A stretch of DNA of 64,000 nt from Microcystis elabens FACHB-917 (GCF_014698445.1 NZ_JACJSZ010000004.1:62001-126000); one strand, 5' to 3'. Counted from the first letter of the stretch, positions 27,292-38,991 are shown. Notes: a model not told the origin generated them from the letters alone. A program made the numbers and translations.

Positions 27292-29448
27292 TCAGGCCCG
27301 GCCAGCCGTGGCGACCGCCGCCAGCATCGCCAGGATCTCCTGCTCGATCGTGCGGATGTCCGCTTCGATCTCCTCCAGCGGCCGGGGCGGCGTGTAGCGG
27401 TAGAAGTAGCGGTTGAAGTTGATCTCGTAGCCCACCAGCCCCACCAGGCCGTCGCGTTCGTCGCGTTTGCTGGTGTTGATCCAGGCATCCGGCACATGGG
27501 GGAGCACCTCGCGCTCGAAGAAGGCCTGGACGCTGGCCGGGATCCCCTGCTCATCCACCGGGTCAGGCCCCGGCGGCAGCGGAACGCTCTCGGTGTCGCG
27601 CAGCTCAGGGTCCGGCTCAGGTGTGCCGTCGCTGTTGGTGCAGATCTCCGCGTTCTCGTCCCGCTCGCCCAGGGCGGCGAGGATTGCCTTGCGGGCCGGT
27701 GCGGTGAGCTTCACACCTGCATGCTTGGCGGCAAGAGTGAGCAGCTTCTCGAACTCCTCTCGATCGGGGAACGGCTCCTCCGGCAGATCGTTCACCAGGG
27801 CGCGGATCTGCTCCTGCAGGGCTCGGCCGGCGGCCATCTCCTTGGCGCCTGCATCACCCTTCTTCTTGCTGGTGGCAAGGGCCTGGAAGCCCTTCTCCTG
27901 CTCCAGCCGCGCGATCCGCTCCGGGGTGGCCTGGAAGCTGAGACGCAGGGGCCGCTCCACCGTGATCTTGCGGAAGCCGAAGTGGGTGGTGGGGAAGATG
28001 CGGCTGACAACGACCTCCTCGCTCTTGCCGTCCTTTGACACGGAGCGGGTTTCGCCGTCCTTGTAGTCGGCCAAGAGCTGCAGGATGTCCTGGGCGCGCT
28101 CCAGCGGTATTTCGCGGCGCTTGTCGCCCAGGCTCTTGCGCATCGGCACCCAGAAACTGGTGGCATCGATCAGCTGCACCTTTCCCTGGCGCTCGGGCGC
28201 CTTGCGGTTCGTCACCACCCACACGTAGGTGGCGATGCCGGTGTTGTAGAAGAGTTGCTCGGGCAGGGCGATCAGCGCTTCGAGCCAATCGTTCTCGAGG
28301 ATGAAGCGGCGGATCTCGCTTTCGCCGCTGCTCGCATCACCGGTGAAAAGGGGTGATCCGTTCATGATGATGGCGATGCGGGAACCGCCTTCGGCGGGAT
28401 CCTTCGCGTGGGCCAGCATGTGCAGCAGAAAAAGCAGCTGACCGTCGCTGATGCGGGGCAGGCCGGGCTGGAAGCGTCCGGCGGCGCCCCGTTCGTGTTC
28501 GGCGCGCACATCCTTCTCGTCCCGCTTCCAGTCCTTGCCGTAGGGAGGATTGGCGATCAGATAATCAAACGTCTTGCCGCTGAGTCTGTCGGCCGAGAGC
28601 GTGCTGCCATACACGAGGTTGTCGGCATCGCGACCGCTGGGATCCTTCATGAACAGGTCCGACTTGGACACGGCCCAGGTTTCCGGGTTCACCTCCTGCC
28701 CGAACAGATGGATCTCGGCCTGTTCGTTGATCGCCGGACGCAGCAGCTCGCCGTTCTTGCGCAGGCCTGCTGTGATGTGCTCCTTGCTGATCATCAGCAT
28801 CCCGCCCGATCCGCAGCAGGGGTCGTACACAGTGGCCACCACACCGGGGCGGCGGATCCGCTCTTCATCGCCGGCCAGCATCAGATCCACCATGAGGTGC
28901 ACCACGTTGCGAGGTGTAAAGTGTTCCCCCGGGTTCTCGTTGAGAGCTTCGTTGAACTTGCGGATCAGCTCCTCGAAGATCGTGCCCATGGTGGCGTTGT
29001 CGATCATGCCGGGATGCAGGTCAACCTTCTTAAACCGCTCGAGCACCTGGAAGAGGAGCCCGGCTTCCTCAAGCTTGCTGATCGTGTTGTCGAAGTCGAA
29101 CTTCTCGATCACCTCTCGCATGTTTTGGCTGAAACCCGCGATGAAGTTGCGCAGGTTCTTGGCCAGATCGGGCGCATCGGCCAGCAGCTTCTCGAAGTCG
29201 TAGCGGGAGGTGTTGTAGAACGCAAAGCCGGCCGCCTTGCGCAGCTGGGGATCGAGATTTTCGAGCTTCTTTTCGCGCAGTTCGGCCTGCTTGGCCAGCA
29301 CCTGCTGCTTGGTTTCAGCGAGCACGCAATCGAGCCGCCGCAGCACGGTGAGCGGCAGGATCACGTCCTGGTACTTGCCGCGCTTGAAGGTGTCGCGGAT
29401 CAGGTCGGCGACACCCCAGAGGAAGCTGACGATCTCATTGTGGTTCAT
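27292..29448 (-). CDS. hsdM: Type I restriction-modification DNA methyltransferase HsdM
   Basis: A 718-residue N6-adenine methyltransferase. The N-terminal HsdM helical domain begins MNHNEIVSFLWGVADLIRD and the SAM-binding motif is DPCCGSGGML at about residue 210. The catalytic motif is NPPYGKDWKRDEKDV at about residue 300. The C-terminal part (RHFYRY/PPRPLEEIEADIRTIEQEIL) is the helical tail common to 700-residue HsdM proteins. I start at ATG 29448. The frame runs on to 29538 without conserved sequence. It is the first gene of the minus-strand defence operon and is divergent from mnmG 101 bases away, so the operon promoter should lie in that gap. Confidence 0.95.
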   Translation of the reverse strand: MNHNEIVSFLWGVADLIRDTFKRGKYQDVILPLTVLRRLDCVLAETKQQVLAKQAELREKKLENLDPQLRKAAGFAFYNTSRYDFEKLLADAPDLAKNLRNFIAGFSQNMREVIEKFDFDNTISKLEEAGLLFQVLERFKKVDLHPGMIDNATMGTIFEELIRKFNEALNENPGEHFTPRNVVHLMVDLMLAGDEERIRRPGVVATVYDPCCGSGGMLMISKEHITAGLRKNGELLRPAINEQAEIHLFGQEVNPETWAVSKSDLFMKDPSGRDADNLVYGSTLSADRLSGKTFDYLIANPPYGKDWKRDEKDVRAEHERGAAGRFQPGLPRISDGQLLFLLHMLAHAKDPAEGGSRIAIIMNGSPLFTGDASSGESEIRRFILENDWLEALIALPEQLFYNTGIATYVWVVTNRKAPERQGKVQLIDATSFWVPMRKSLGDKRREIPLERAQDILQLLADYKDGETRSVSKDGKSEEVVVSRIFPTTHFGFRKITVERPLRLSFQATPERIARLEQEKGFQALATSKKKGDAGAKEMAAGRALQEQIRALVNDLPEEPFPDREEFEKLLTLAAKHAGVKLTAPARKAILAALGERDENAEICTNSDGTPEPDPELRDTESVPLPPGPDPVDEQGIPASVQAFFEREVLPHVPDAWINTSKRDERDGLVGLVGYEINFNRYFYRYTPPRPLEEIEADIRTIEQEILAMLAAVATAGRA

Positions 29449-29549
29449 CGATCCAACCCCTTGCCCTGGCGGCCGTCCTGAGCAGCTGCAGGCTATCCAT
29501 CGGCGGCCCGCAGCCCCCACCGACCACGGCCGCGCCATAAATTCAACCG

Positions 29550-31505
29550 ATGGCCCTGAGTGCAGATCCCACCGAACGCTTCGACCTGATCGTGGTCGGC
29601 GGTGGCCATGCCGGCTGCGAGGCGGCCCTCACCGCCGCCCGGCTGGGGGTCTCGACGGCCCTGTTCTCCCTCAACCTCGACCGCATCGCCTGGCAGCCCT
29701 GCAATCCGGCCGTGGGCGGCCCGGCCAAGAGCCAGCTGGTGCACGAGGTGGACGCCCTCGGGGGGGTGATCGGCCGGCTGGCGGATGCCACCGCCCTGCA
29801 GAAGCGCCTGCTCAACGCCAGCCGCGGCCCGGCGGTCTGGGCGCTGCGGGCCCAGACCGACAAACGCCAGTACGCCCGCCAGATGCTGCAGCTGCTGCAG
29901 CACACCCCCCACCTGGCCCTGCGCGAAGCGATGGTCACAGGGCTGGAGCTGGAGGGTGATCCCCACGATCCGAGCGGCCCGCCGGCCCGGGTGATCGGCG
30001 TGCGCACCTACTTCGGCAGCGTCTACGCCGCCGGCGCCGTGATCCTCACCACCGGCACGTTCCTGGGGGGCCGCATCTGGGTGGGCAACCGCTCGATGGC
30101 GGCGGGCCGGGCCGGCGAGCAGCCCGCCGAAGGGCTCACCGAAGCGCTGCAGGCCCTGGGCTTCCGCACCGACCGGCTCAAGACCGGCACCCCCGCCCGC
30201 GTCGACCGGCGCAGCGTGGCCCTGGATCAGCTGGAGGAACAGCCCAGCGACGCCCATGACCGCTTCTTCTCCTTCGATCCCACCGCCCGGGTGAGCGGCG
30301 AGCCGATGGCCTGCCACATCACCCACACCACGGCGGCCACCCACCGGCTGATCCGCGACAACCTCCACCTCACGCCGATCTACGGCGGCTTCATCGACAG
30401 CAAGGGGCCCCGCTACTGCCCCTCGATCGAGGACAAGATCGTCCGCTTCGCCGACAAGGACAGCCACCAGATCTTCCTGGAGCCGGAGGGCCGCGACACC
30501 CCCGAGCTCTACATCCAGGGCTTCTCCACCGGCCTGCCCGAGTCCCTGCAGCTGGCCCTGCTGCGCACCCTGCCCGGGCTGGAACAGTGCGTGATGCTGC
30601 GGCCCGCCTATGCCGTCGACTACGACATCCTGCCCGCCACCCAGCTGGAGCCCTCCCTGGAGACCAAACGGGTGCGGGGCCTGTTCTCGGCCGGCCAGCT
30701 CAACGGCACCACCGGCTACGAGGAGGCCGCCGCCCAGGGCCTGGTGGCCGGGCTGAATGCCGTCCGGCTGCTGGGGGACCAGGACCCGGTCCACTTCCCC
30801 CGGGAGGGCAGCTACATCGGCACCCTCATCGACGACCTGGTCACCCAGGACCTCAAGGAACCCTACCGGGTGCTGACCAGCCGCAGCGAGTACCGGCTTG
30901 TGCTGCGGGGCGACAATGCCGACCGACGGCTCACGCCCCTTGGCCACCGGCTGGGCCTGATCGACGAGCGGCGCTGGCGCCTGTTCGAGCAGAAGCAGGC
31001 CGCCATCGACGCCGAGAAGCGGAGGCTGGAAACGGTGCGGCTCAAGGCCTCCGATCCCGCCGCCGGCGCCGTCGCCGCGGCCACCGGCGCCGGCATCAAC
31101 GGCTCGATCACCCTGGCCGATCTGCTGCGCCGGCCGGGCCTGCACGGCGAGGACCTGGTGCGCCTGGGGCTCATGGATCCGGATCTGCCGATCGACGTGC
31201 GCGACGGCGCCGAGATCGACATCAAGTACAGCGGCTATCTGGCCCGCCAGGAACAGCAGATCGAACGGGTGCGGCGCCAGCTGGATCGGGTCATCCCCGC
31301 CGATGTCGACTACGCCGCCATCGGCACCCTCTCGTCGGAGGCCCGCGAGAAGCTGGCGACGATCCAGCCCCGCAGCCTGGGCCAGGCCTCCCGGATTCCC
31401 GGGGTCAGCCCCGCCGACGTCAACGCCCTGCTGCTCTGGCTGGAGCTGCAGCGCCGCCGGGGTCAGCCGTCCCCTCGTCAGACCGTGAAAGCATCGTTAC
31501 AGTGA
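29550..31505 (+). CDS. mnmG: tRNA uridine-5-carboxymethylaminomethyl(34) synthesis enzyme MnmG
   Basis: A 651-residue FAD enzyme that, with MnmE, installs the cmnm5 group on wobble U34 of certain tRNAs. The FAD-binding start is [15 protein letters not shown] at about residues 12-26, followed by the [21 protein letters not shown] block. The [16 protein letters not shown] signature lies near residue 395, and the C-terminal MnmE-binding helical domain ends in the usual '[17 protein letters not shown]' segment. The length is normal. It follows the restriction island and opens a plus-strand run that continues through the PilP-like protein and chorismate lyase. Confidence 0.97.
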   Translation: MALSADPTERFDLIVVGGGHAGCEAALTAARLGVSTALFSLNLDRIAWQPCNPAVGGPAKSQLVHEVDALGGVIGRLADATALQKRLLNASRGPAVWALRAQTDKRQYARQMLQLLQHTPHLALREAMVTGLELEGDPHDPSGPPARVIGVRTYFGSVYAAGAVILTTGTFLGGRIWVGNRSMAAGRAGEQPAEGLTEALQALGFRTDRLKTGTPARVDRRSVALDQLEEQPSDAHDRFFSFDPTARVSGEPMACHITHTTAATHRLIRDNLHLTPIYGGFIDSKGPRYCPSIEDKIVRFADKDSHQIFLEPEGRDTPELYIQGFSTGLPESLQLALLRTLPGLEQCVMLRPAYAVDYDILPATQLEPSLETKRVRGLFSAGQLNGTTGYEEAAAQGLVAGLNAVRLLGDQDPVHFPREGSYIGTLIDDLVTQDLKEPYRVLTSRSEYRLVLRGDNADRRLTPLGHRLGLIDERRWRLFEQKQAAIDAEKRRLETVRLKASDPAAGAVAAATGAGINGSITLADLLRRPGLHGEDLVRLGLMDPDLPIDVRDGAEIDIKYSGYLARQEQQIERVRRQLDRVIPADVDYAAIGTLSSEAREKLATIQPRSLGQASRIPGVSPADVNALLLWLELQRRRGQPSPRQTVKASLQ

Positions 31506-31531
31506 CGCACGCCTGACGCTGAGGTCTGCAG

Positions 31532-32374
31532 ATGAGCCCCTCCCCTCGGCGTCCCCTGCGCGGCATCCCCACCTCGCGGGCGTACTGGGAGCTGAAGGCC
31601 GAGCAGATGATGAACCGGGTCTTCGACCCGGAGGCCACCATCGATCTCGACGTGGCCTCCCAGGCCGAGCCTCCTCCGCCCCTTCCCCTGGCCCCTCCGG
31701 TGCGGCGGCTGCGGGGCCGGCCCGCCCCCCCGGCCGCAGCCCCGGCGCGATCCGACCGCCACACCCTGCTGCTCACGGCCATGGGCGGCGTCTGCATGGT
31801 CAGCGTCGCCAGCTCGGTGCTGTACCTCACCCACTCCAGCCGCATGCAGCAGGCCCTCAGCCAGGAGCGCAGCCTGCTGCTGGTCGAGCGGCTGCGCAGC
31901 CTGGGCCCGGCCAATCCCGCTCCGCTGGGGGCCGGCATCGGCTCCGGGCTGGCCGCGGGCCCGTCCGTCCTGCCGCTGGCGGGCGACCAACTGCCACCGC
32001 CGCCGGAAGAGCCCTGGATTGAGCAGCTGTCCCAGCTGCCCCAGCCGGAGGGCTCACGGGCTCCGGTCCTGCGGGTGCCGGTGAGCCCGAAGCTGGCCGC
32101 CGCCGCGCCTCCCGCCACCGGTGGGGACGGGGGCCATGGCGACCGCAGCGGCGCTGCGGCCGGTGGTGGCCCCGTCCCCGAACTGGTGGGGGTGGTGGGT
32201 TCGGCGGGGCGGCCCGCTTCGGCAATCTTCCAGATGGGCGGCAGCTCCACCAGCGTCAGCGTCGGCGAGGCGATCGGGGGCAGCGGCTGGCGCCTTCGCT
32301 CCGCCGATGGCGACACCGCCATGATCGAACGGGGCGGCGAGGTGCGCCGGATCTCGATCAGCAACGGCTACTGA
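31532..32374 (+). CDS. Single-pass membrane protein with PilP/GspC-like C-terminal domain
   Basis: A 280-residue protein with a cytoplasmic N-terminus rich in Pro/Arg, one membrane span at about residues 82-100 (LLLTAMGGVCMVSVASSVLYL), a long Pro/Ala-rich periplasmic linker, and a compact domain at about residues 210-278. That domain reads PELVGVVGSAGRPASAIFQMGGSS, SVGEAIGGSGWRL and the final strand RISISNGY. Topology and strand order resemble PilP and GspC periplasmic domains, which link inner-membrane and outer-membrane parts of type IV pilus or type II secretion machines. The match is from pattern only. It lies 26 bases after mnmG and 17 bases before the chorismate lyase gene. Confidence 0.7.
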   Translation: MSPSPRRPLRGIPTSRAYWELKAEQMMNRVFDPEATIDLDVASQAEPPPPLPLAPPVRRLRGRPAPPAAAPARSDRHTLLLTAMGGVCMVSVASSVLYLTHSSRMQQALSQERSLLLVERLRSLGPANPAPLGAGIGSGLAAGPSVLPLAGDQLPPPPEEPWIEQLSQLPQPEGSRAPVLRVPVSPKLAAAAPPATGGDGGHGDRSGAAAGGGPVPELVGVVGSAGRPASAIFQMGGSSTSVSVGEAIGGSGWRLRSADGDTAMIERGGEVRRISISNGY

Positions 32375-32391
32375 CCTCCCCCCCGCCCGCC

Positions 32392-32973
32392 ATGACCCCA
32401 GCCAGCGGCAGCCTGCTGCCGTCCCCCGCGTGCCTGTGGCAGGCCCGAGCCACGGAACATCCCAAGACGCCCGTGGGCGGTGAGCTCAGCGGTCCGTGGC
32501 GACTGCTGCTGCTCGGGGACGGCAGCCCGACGCGGCACCTGCAGCTCCTCACCGGCCATCCGGTGGAAGTGGAACTGATCGCCATGGCCTCCGAGCCGGC
32601 GGTCTCCGCCGGTGCGCCGGAGGAAGTGGCCGAGCTGGCCGAACCGCTGCTGCGGCGCCAGGTGTGGCTCACCTGCGGGCCCCAGACCCTGGGCTGGGCT
32701 GAGAGCTGGTGGAACCAGGCCGAGGCGGAGGCCCATCTGCAGGACCGCCGGCTGCCGATCTGGCGCAGCCTCTCGGCGGGACGGGCGGAGCTGTACCGCG
32801 AGGTGGACGGCTTCGGCCAGGTGCAGGACAACTGGCTGGCAGAGCGTTTCGGCTGCGACGGCCCCTTCTGGAGCCGCCACTACCGCTTCTTTCGCCACGG
32901 GCGGGAACTCACCGTGATCCGGGAGGTGTTCTCCCCGTCGCTGGAACGCTGGCTGGGGCCGGCCCGGATCTGA
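32392..32973 (+). CDS. Chorismate lyase family protein (4-hydroxybenzoate-forming, plastoquinone pathway)
   Basis: A 193-residue protein of the cyanobacterial chorismate lyase family, which makes 4-hydroxybenzoate from chorismate as the first step to plastoquinone-9. The C-terminal block PIWRSLSAGRAELYREVDG followed by F-SRHYRFFRHGRELTVIREVFSP is what I recognise. The R and E residues in the last segment correspond to the product-binding region of UbiC. The N-terminal third has a typical GPWRLLLLGDGSPTRHLQLLTG block. The ATG at 32392 lies 17 bases after the preceding stop, so cotranscription with mnmG is likely. Confidence 0.85.
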   Translation: MTPASGSLLPSPACLWQARATEHPKTPVGGELSGPWRLLLLGDGSPTRHLQLLTGHPVEVELIAMASEPAVSAGAPEEVAELAEPLLRRQVWLTCGPQTLGWAESWWNQAEAEAHLQDRRLPIWRSLSAGRAELYREVDGFGQVQDNWLAERFGCDGPFWSRHYRFFRHGRELTVIREVFSPSLERWLGPARI

Positions 32974-33080
32974 TGTGTACATGAAGACTCATCAATTCGA
33001 TAACACCCTGTGGCGTTTTGCTGTTGACGAATTGACGCTCCAGGGTCCCTGGCCAGGATGCGGATACTTGATTCCGCCCC

Positions 33081-33599
33081 ATGGCCAACCGCCACAGCGC
33101 CCAGACCCCACCGGGAGGGGACTGGCTCACCCTCACTGAACTGGGCCGCCGCTACGGCGTCTCCGCCGTGCACACCGGAAAACTGCTGGTGGCCTCCGGC
33201 CTGCGCCGCAGCAGCGGCGAACCCACCTCCGAGGCCCTGGCGGCCGGCCTGGCCATGCGGCCCCAGCCGGGCCACCACCACTCCAGCCTCTGGCACGTCC
33301 AGGGGTGTGCTCCCCATCTGGAGCGGCTGGGGCTGGTGCCCCAGGCCGAGCGCACGATGGTGAGCCTGTGGGCCGATCTGCTCAGCGCCCTGCAGAGCGG
33401 CTCCCCTTCGATCAGCATCTCGGCCGAGGAGATGGCCGTCGACGTGCCCCGCGACCTGGTGAAGCCGGTGAACAGGGAACTGCGTCAGCGGGGCTGCAGC
33501 TTCCGGGTGAACCCGAAGCTCAGGACAGCCGCAGGGCCTGGGCCTGCTTGCTCGCCTGCTCGAGCATCTGACGCAGCCGGTCCTCGTCGGTGTGGCTGA
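33081..33599 (+). CDS. Conserved small protein with DNA-binding-like N-terminus, function unknown
   Basis: A 172-residue frame from ATG 33081. Residues 15-40 (WLTLTELGRRYGVSAVHTGKLLVASGLR) resemble the helix-turn-helix of a MerR/excisionase-type binder, where 'G-RYG-S' precedes the recognition helix. A segment MVSLWADLLSALQSGSPS lies near residue 92. The last 27 residues overlap the end of the convergent DUF1269 gene by 80 bases and look random, so the true stop may be a later-acquired one. The 107 bases upstream contain a 7-bp inverted pair (CAATTCG near 32992 and CGAATTG near 33027) in an AT-richer stretch, a possible operator or promoter region. Confidence 0.65.
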   Translation: MANRHSAQTPPGGDWLTLTELGRRYGVSAVHTGKLLVASGLRRSSGEPTSEALAAGLAMRPQPGHHHSSLWHVQGCAPHLERLGLVPQAERTMVSLWADLLSALQSGSPSISISAEEMAVDVPRDLVKPVNRELRQRGCSFRVNPKLRTAAGPGPACSPARASDAAGPRRCG

Positions 33600-34050
33600 G
33601 GTTGGTGCGCAGCAGCTTGGCATGGGGGGCATGAACCCGTAGCCGCTCGATCAGCCGGTCGGGGGTGGCGTCCCGCAGCAGCAGGCAGAGGGCCGCACTG
33701 CCGGGGGGGAGGGTCTGACCCACCTCCCGCATGAAGTTGTCATTGATGCCCAGATCCGACAGGGAACCCGAAGCGGCCCCCAGGCCGGCCCCGACGGCGG
33801 CACCGAGCAGGGGATTGAGGAACAGCAGGCCCACGAGGGTGCCCCAGAAGCCACCGCCGATGGCGCCGGCCTTGGTGAGGTTGAGCGACTGGTGCAGGCG
33901 CACCTTGCCGTCGGGTTCGGCCTCGACGACGACCGCATCCTCGAGGGCGATCAGTTCCTCCTTCTGGATCTCCACCAGCTGGCGCCGCACCTCTTCGGCC
34001 TCCTCAACGGACGGAAACCCGACCACCACCAGACTGCTCATGGCCGACAT
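33520..34050 (-). CDS. DUF1269 family membrane-associated protein
   Basis: A 176-residue protein. It begins MSSLVVVGFPSVEEAEEVRRQL, the usual ferredoxin-like start of DUF1269, continues with LIALEDAVVVEAEPDGKVRLHQS, and has a glycine-zipper hairpin at about residues 63-98 (GAIGGGFWGTLVGLLFLNPLLG) that may insert in a membrane. The C-terminal half contains EVGQTLPPGSAALCLLLRDA. The function of the family is unknown. An extra in-frame Met lies at the third codon. The tail overlaps the convergent gene at 33081-33599. Confidence 0.88.
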   Translation of the reverse strand: MSAMSSLVVVGFPSVEEAEEVRRQLVEIQKEELIALEDAVVVEAEPDGKVRLHQSLNLTKAGAIGGGFWGTLVGLLFLNPLLGAAVGAGLGAASGSLSDLGINDNFMREVGQTLPPGSAALCLLLRDATPDRLIERLRVHAPHAKLLRTNLSHTDEDRLRQMLEQASKQAQALRLS

Positions 34051-34109
34051 CCCTGCAACGACAACCTCTGTCTTAACCCACCCTCTGCCGAAATGGCGGT
34101 GTCGCAGGA

Positions 34110-34784
34110 TCAGGCACGACGGCGGCTCGAGCGGGGCAGGGGCCGGCCGGATGTTGGAGGGGGGAAAGTCTGCTCCTGCTTGCCGGTGACCGGCAGGCGC
34201 TCGCCACCGCCCTCCCTGCCGGCAGCCTCGGGACGCCGCCAGCGGGGCAGGGTGAAGCTGTCGTCATCAGGCCAGTCGTCGTCGGCCCCGGAGGCGGGAG
34301 CAGGAGCAGGAGCGGCAGATGGAGCAGGGCCGGTGGCCGCCGAGGGGGAGGGCAGTGCGCGGCCGCGCCTGGACACCGCCTCGAGCATCGGGCGGCGGGA
34401 ACGGACGGGGGCCGGAGCCGGCTCCGGGGTGCCGCATTCGCTCTCCTGCCAGGGTTCGCGCCAGTCGTCGCCGTCGTCGATCAGCCAGTCGAGGCGACCT
34501 TCCACCCAGCGGCCGAGCTCATCGATCCGGGGCCGCAGCTGACCGCGGCGATCGGGCCCCCGACCGCCGGGACGGCCGCCGGGCCGAGACCCCGCGACCC
34601 CCTCGACGAACTGCCGTCCGGCCGTCACCCAGCGATCGACACGTTGATCGAGGGGATCGGGGCCGCCGCGGGAGCGCCGGGACGGTTCACGCTCCCGCCC
34701 GTCGCGTTGCAGGGGTTCGCGGTCGGGGGATTGGCTGTCCCGGAGATCCCGTTCGCGGCCGTAGCCCTGATCCATCGAATGCAT
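34110..34784 (-). CDS. Arg/Pro-rich hypothetical protein, largely disordered
   Basis: A 224-residue protein of very biased composition. Only two blocks look structured: LDQRVDRWVTAGRQFVEGVAG at about residue 45, and PRIDELGRWVEGRLDWLIDDGDDWREPW at about residue 85. The rest is Arg/Gly and Ala/Pro low-complexity sequence. The two ordered blocks look like amphipathic helices and make a coding frame plausible, since they lie in the same frame 40 residues apart. I do not recognise the family. It could be a protein-binding scaffold. It may begin at the second Met (34775). Confidence 0.6.
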   Translation of the reverse strand: MHSMDQGYGRERDLRDSQSPDREPLQRDGREREPSRRSRGGPDPLDQRVDRWVTAGRQFVEGVAGSRPGGRPGGRGPDRRGQLRPRIDELGRWVEGRLDWLIDDGDDWREPWQESECGTPEPAPAPVRSRRPMLEAVSRRGRALPSPSAATGPAPSAAPAPAPASGADDDWPDDDSFTLPRWRRPEAAGREGGGERLPVTGKQEQTFPPPTSGRPLPRSSRRRA

Positions 34785-34913
34785 CAGGACACTTTAACGG
34801 CGCCGACCGGACAGCCACCGCTCCCGACCCATCCCCACCAGGGCGATGGTGAAGCCCCCCCATTCCAGGGTCCAGAGAAACGTTGCCATCGGCCCCGACA
34901 CCTGCCCCAGAAC

Positions 34914-35456
34914 CTAGGCGGTGCCGGGCTCGAACACCAGCAGACAGCTCGCATCCCAGCGGCCGCCGTGCAGGCGCTCGCAGCAGCGCCGGCAGGCCAG
35001 CCCCTGACGGCGTCGCTGGTAGGGCGTGCGGCTGTCGCAGCAGGGGCAGCGGGCGATCCAGCGGCTGGCGCCCACGGGCAGGGGATAGCGGTGCCGAAGG
35101 CTCACCTCGAAGTCGTCCTGGGCCCTGTTGATCTGCTCCATCCGGGCCCGGAAGCAGGGGCCATGCACCTCCGGCACCGCCAGCACCCGGTCGACCCAGG
35201 CGTGGATCATCTCGTGGCAGAGGGTGCCCAGGGTGGCCTGCCGCGGCAGCGACTCCAGGAGGGGGCGGGAGAGGACGATCTCGCAGAGGTCACGCCCGTC
35301 GGCCCGACGTTCCCGCCGGTAGAGCCCCGCGGTGCGGGTGAGCCGGCCGTCGCTCCAGCGCACGTCCACCAGCGGTCGGTTCTCCCGGGTGAGCTGGCCG
35401 TCGAAGTGCTCGCGGTTGAGCCGGTGGAACAGGGGCAGCAGCGGTTCCAGGGGCAT
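34914..35456 (-). CDS. SprT-like zinc metallopeptidase domain protein
   Basis: A 180-residue protein of the SprT family. The HExxH-type motif is LCHEMIHAWVDRV at about residues 85-97, followed by HGPCFRARMEQINR, where the third ligand usually lies. The C-terminal zinc ribbon is CPCC...CRRCC near residues 148-168. Human SPRTN, a relative, degrades DNA-protein crosslinks, but bacterial SprT proteins remain poorly characterised. ATG 35456 is chosen because MPLEPLLPLFHRLNREHFDG is the natural start. It is divergent from the next gene, with 61 bases between starts. Confidence 0.88.
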   Translation of the reverse strand: MPLEPLLPLFHRLNREHFDGQLTRENRPLVDVRWSDGRLTRTAGLYRRERRADGRDLCEIVLSRPLLESLPRQATLGTLCHEMIHAWVDRVLAVPEVHGPCFRARMEQINRAQDDFEVSLRHRYPLPVGASRWIARCPCCDSRTPYQRRRQGLACRRCCERLHGGRWDASCLLVFEPGTA

Positions 35457-35517
35457 CGGCCCATTCTGGTGGGGTCGTCCGTCAGACTCTGCAACGCCGC
35501 GAACGGATGCGACCACC

Positions 35518-35940
35518 ATGGACTGGGGACTGGCCCGCGACATCGGCACCAAGCTCCTGCTGGCGGGGGCCGGGGGCCTGCTGCTGTACTGGACCGTCTC
35601 GGCGGTGAAGCTGGTGCTCAGCGCCAGGGGCATCAATCCGCTGATCAAGCAGTTCTTCACCCAGGTGGCCTCCGGCCAGGTGGACGGGGCCTATCTGCTC
35701 ACCACCCGCAACTACCGCTCCCACGTCAACCGCCAGCAGTTCATCCGCTTCCTGGCGGGGCTGCAGCTCAACAAGTACCGCAATCTCAAGTCCGGGCGTC
35801 CCCGGCTGCAGGAGGGCCAGGTGATCCTGACGGTCAAGCTCAAGAGCGACGGCAAGGAGGAGCTGCCGCTCGACTTCACCTTCGTGAAGGTGGAGGAGAA
35901 CTGGCGCGTCGATCGCATCACCAGGCTGGCGGCCGCCTGA
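35518..35940 (+). CDS. Conserved membrane-anchored protein, DUF4878/NTF2-like
   Basis: A 140-residue protein with one N-terminal membrane span at about residues 11-32 (LLLAGAGGLLLYWTVSAVKLVL) and a periplasmic domain that begins INPLIKQFFTQVASGQVDGAYLLTT and ends FVKVEENWRVDRI. This is the arrangement of small NTF2-like lumazine-type fold proteins such as DUF4864/DUF4878. Function is unknown. The GTG of ligA follows 3 bases after its stop, so the two are probably cotranscribed. Confidence 0.75.
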   Translation: MDWGLARDIGTKLLLAGAGGLLLYWTVSAVKLVLSARGINPLIKQFFTQVASGQVDGAYLLTTRNYRSHVNRQQFIRFLAGLQLNKYRNLKSGRPRLQEGQVILTVKLKSDGKEELPLDFTFVKVEENWRVDRITRLAAA

Positions 35941-38064
<2,124 letters not shown>

Positions 38065-38200
38065 TCATCGGCAGCGTGGTGCGGGCCGAACTGATCGTGC
38101 GTCGCTCCTGACCTGCCGACCCGGCACCCCTGACGATCCCCGGTCGATACATCGGGAATCGCCGGTTCAGCCCCAGAATGGCGATGTATTAGCCGATCCC

Positions 38201-38991
38201 GTGGCCGCCGCCCTTTCCTTGGACCACGACATCAGCCTCGATCCCCCCGTGCGTCCCTCCGGGCCACCGCCGGTTGTGCGGATGGAGCCGCTGCCCGAGA
38301 TCCCCGGGGAGCTGCGCCGTCAGCTCGCCCGCCACCAGTTGCTCGTCCCCCTGCTGCGGCAGTCCGTGATCGCCACGGCCGTGGCTGAGGTGGCCCTGAC
38401 GGAGGAGGAGCGCCAGAAGGCCCAGCAGGAGTGGGGGGCCAGCCACGGCATCCGTTCCGCCGACGACCTCCGGTCCCACCTGCAGCGCCATGAGCTGGCG
38501 GAGGCCGACGTGCTCTGGCAGGCGGAGCTGCCGGCCAGGATCGAGCGCCACTGCCAGGAGCATTTCCTGCACCGGGCCGAGCAGCGTTACCTGGCCCGCA
38601 AGAACCAGCTCGACCAGGTGATCTACAGCCTGCTGCGCGTCGAGGACGGGGCCCTGGCCCGGGAGCTCTACCTGCGCATCGCCGAGGGGGAAGCGGATTT
38701 CGCCGAGCTGGCGGCCACCTACGCCAAGGGCCCCGAGCGCTCCACCAGGGGGGTGGTGGGCCCGGTGCCGCTCCTGCAGGCCCATCCCTCCCTGGCCGAA
38801 CTGCTGCGCACCAGCCGCCCGGGCCAGCTGCATCCCCCCCTGCGCATCGACCGCTGGTGGCTGGTGGTGCGGCTGGAGACGCTGCGCTCCGCCAGTTTCG
38901 ATGACGCCATGCAGAAACGGATGGCGCGGGAGCTGTTCGAAGAGTGGGTGGATCAGGAGGTCGCCCTGCGCCTCCGTCCGAGGCAGGGCCG

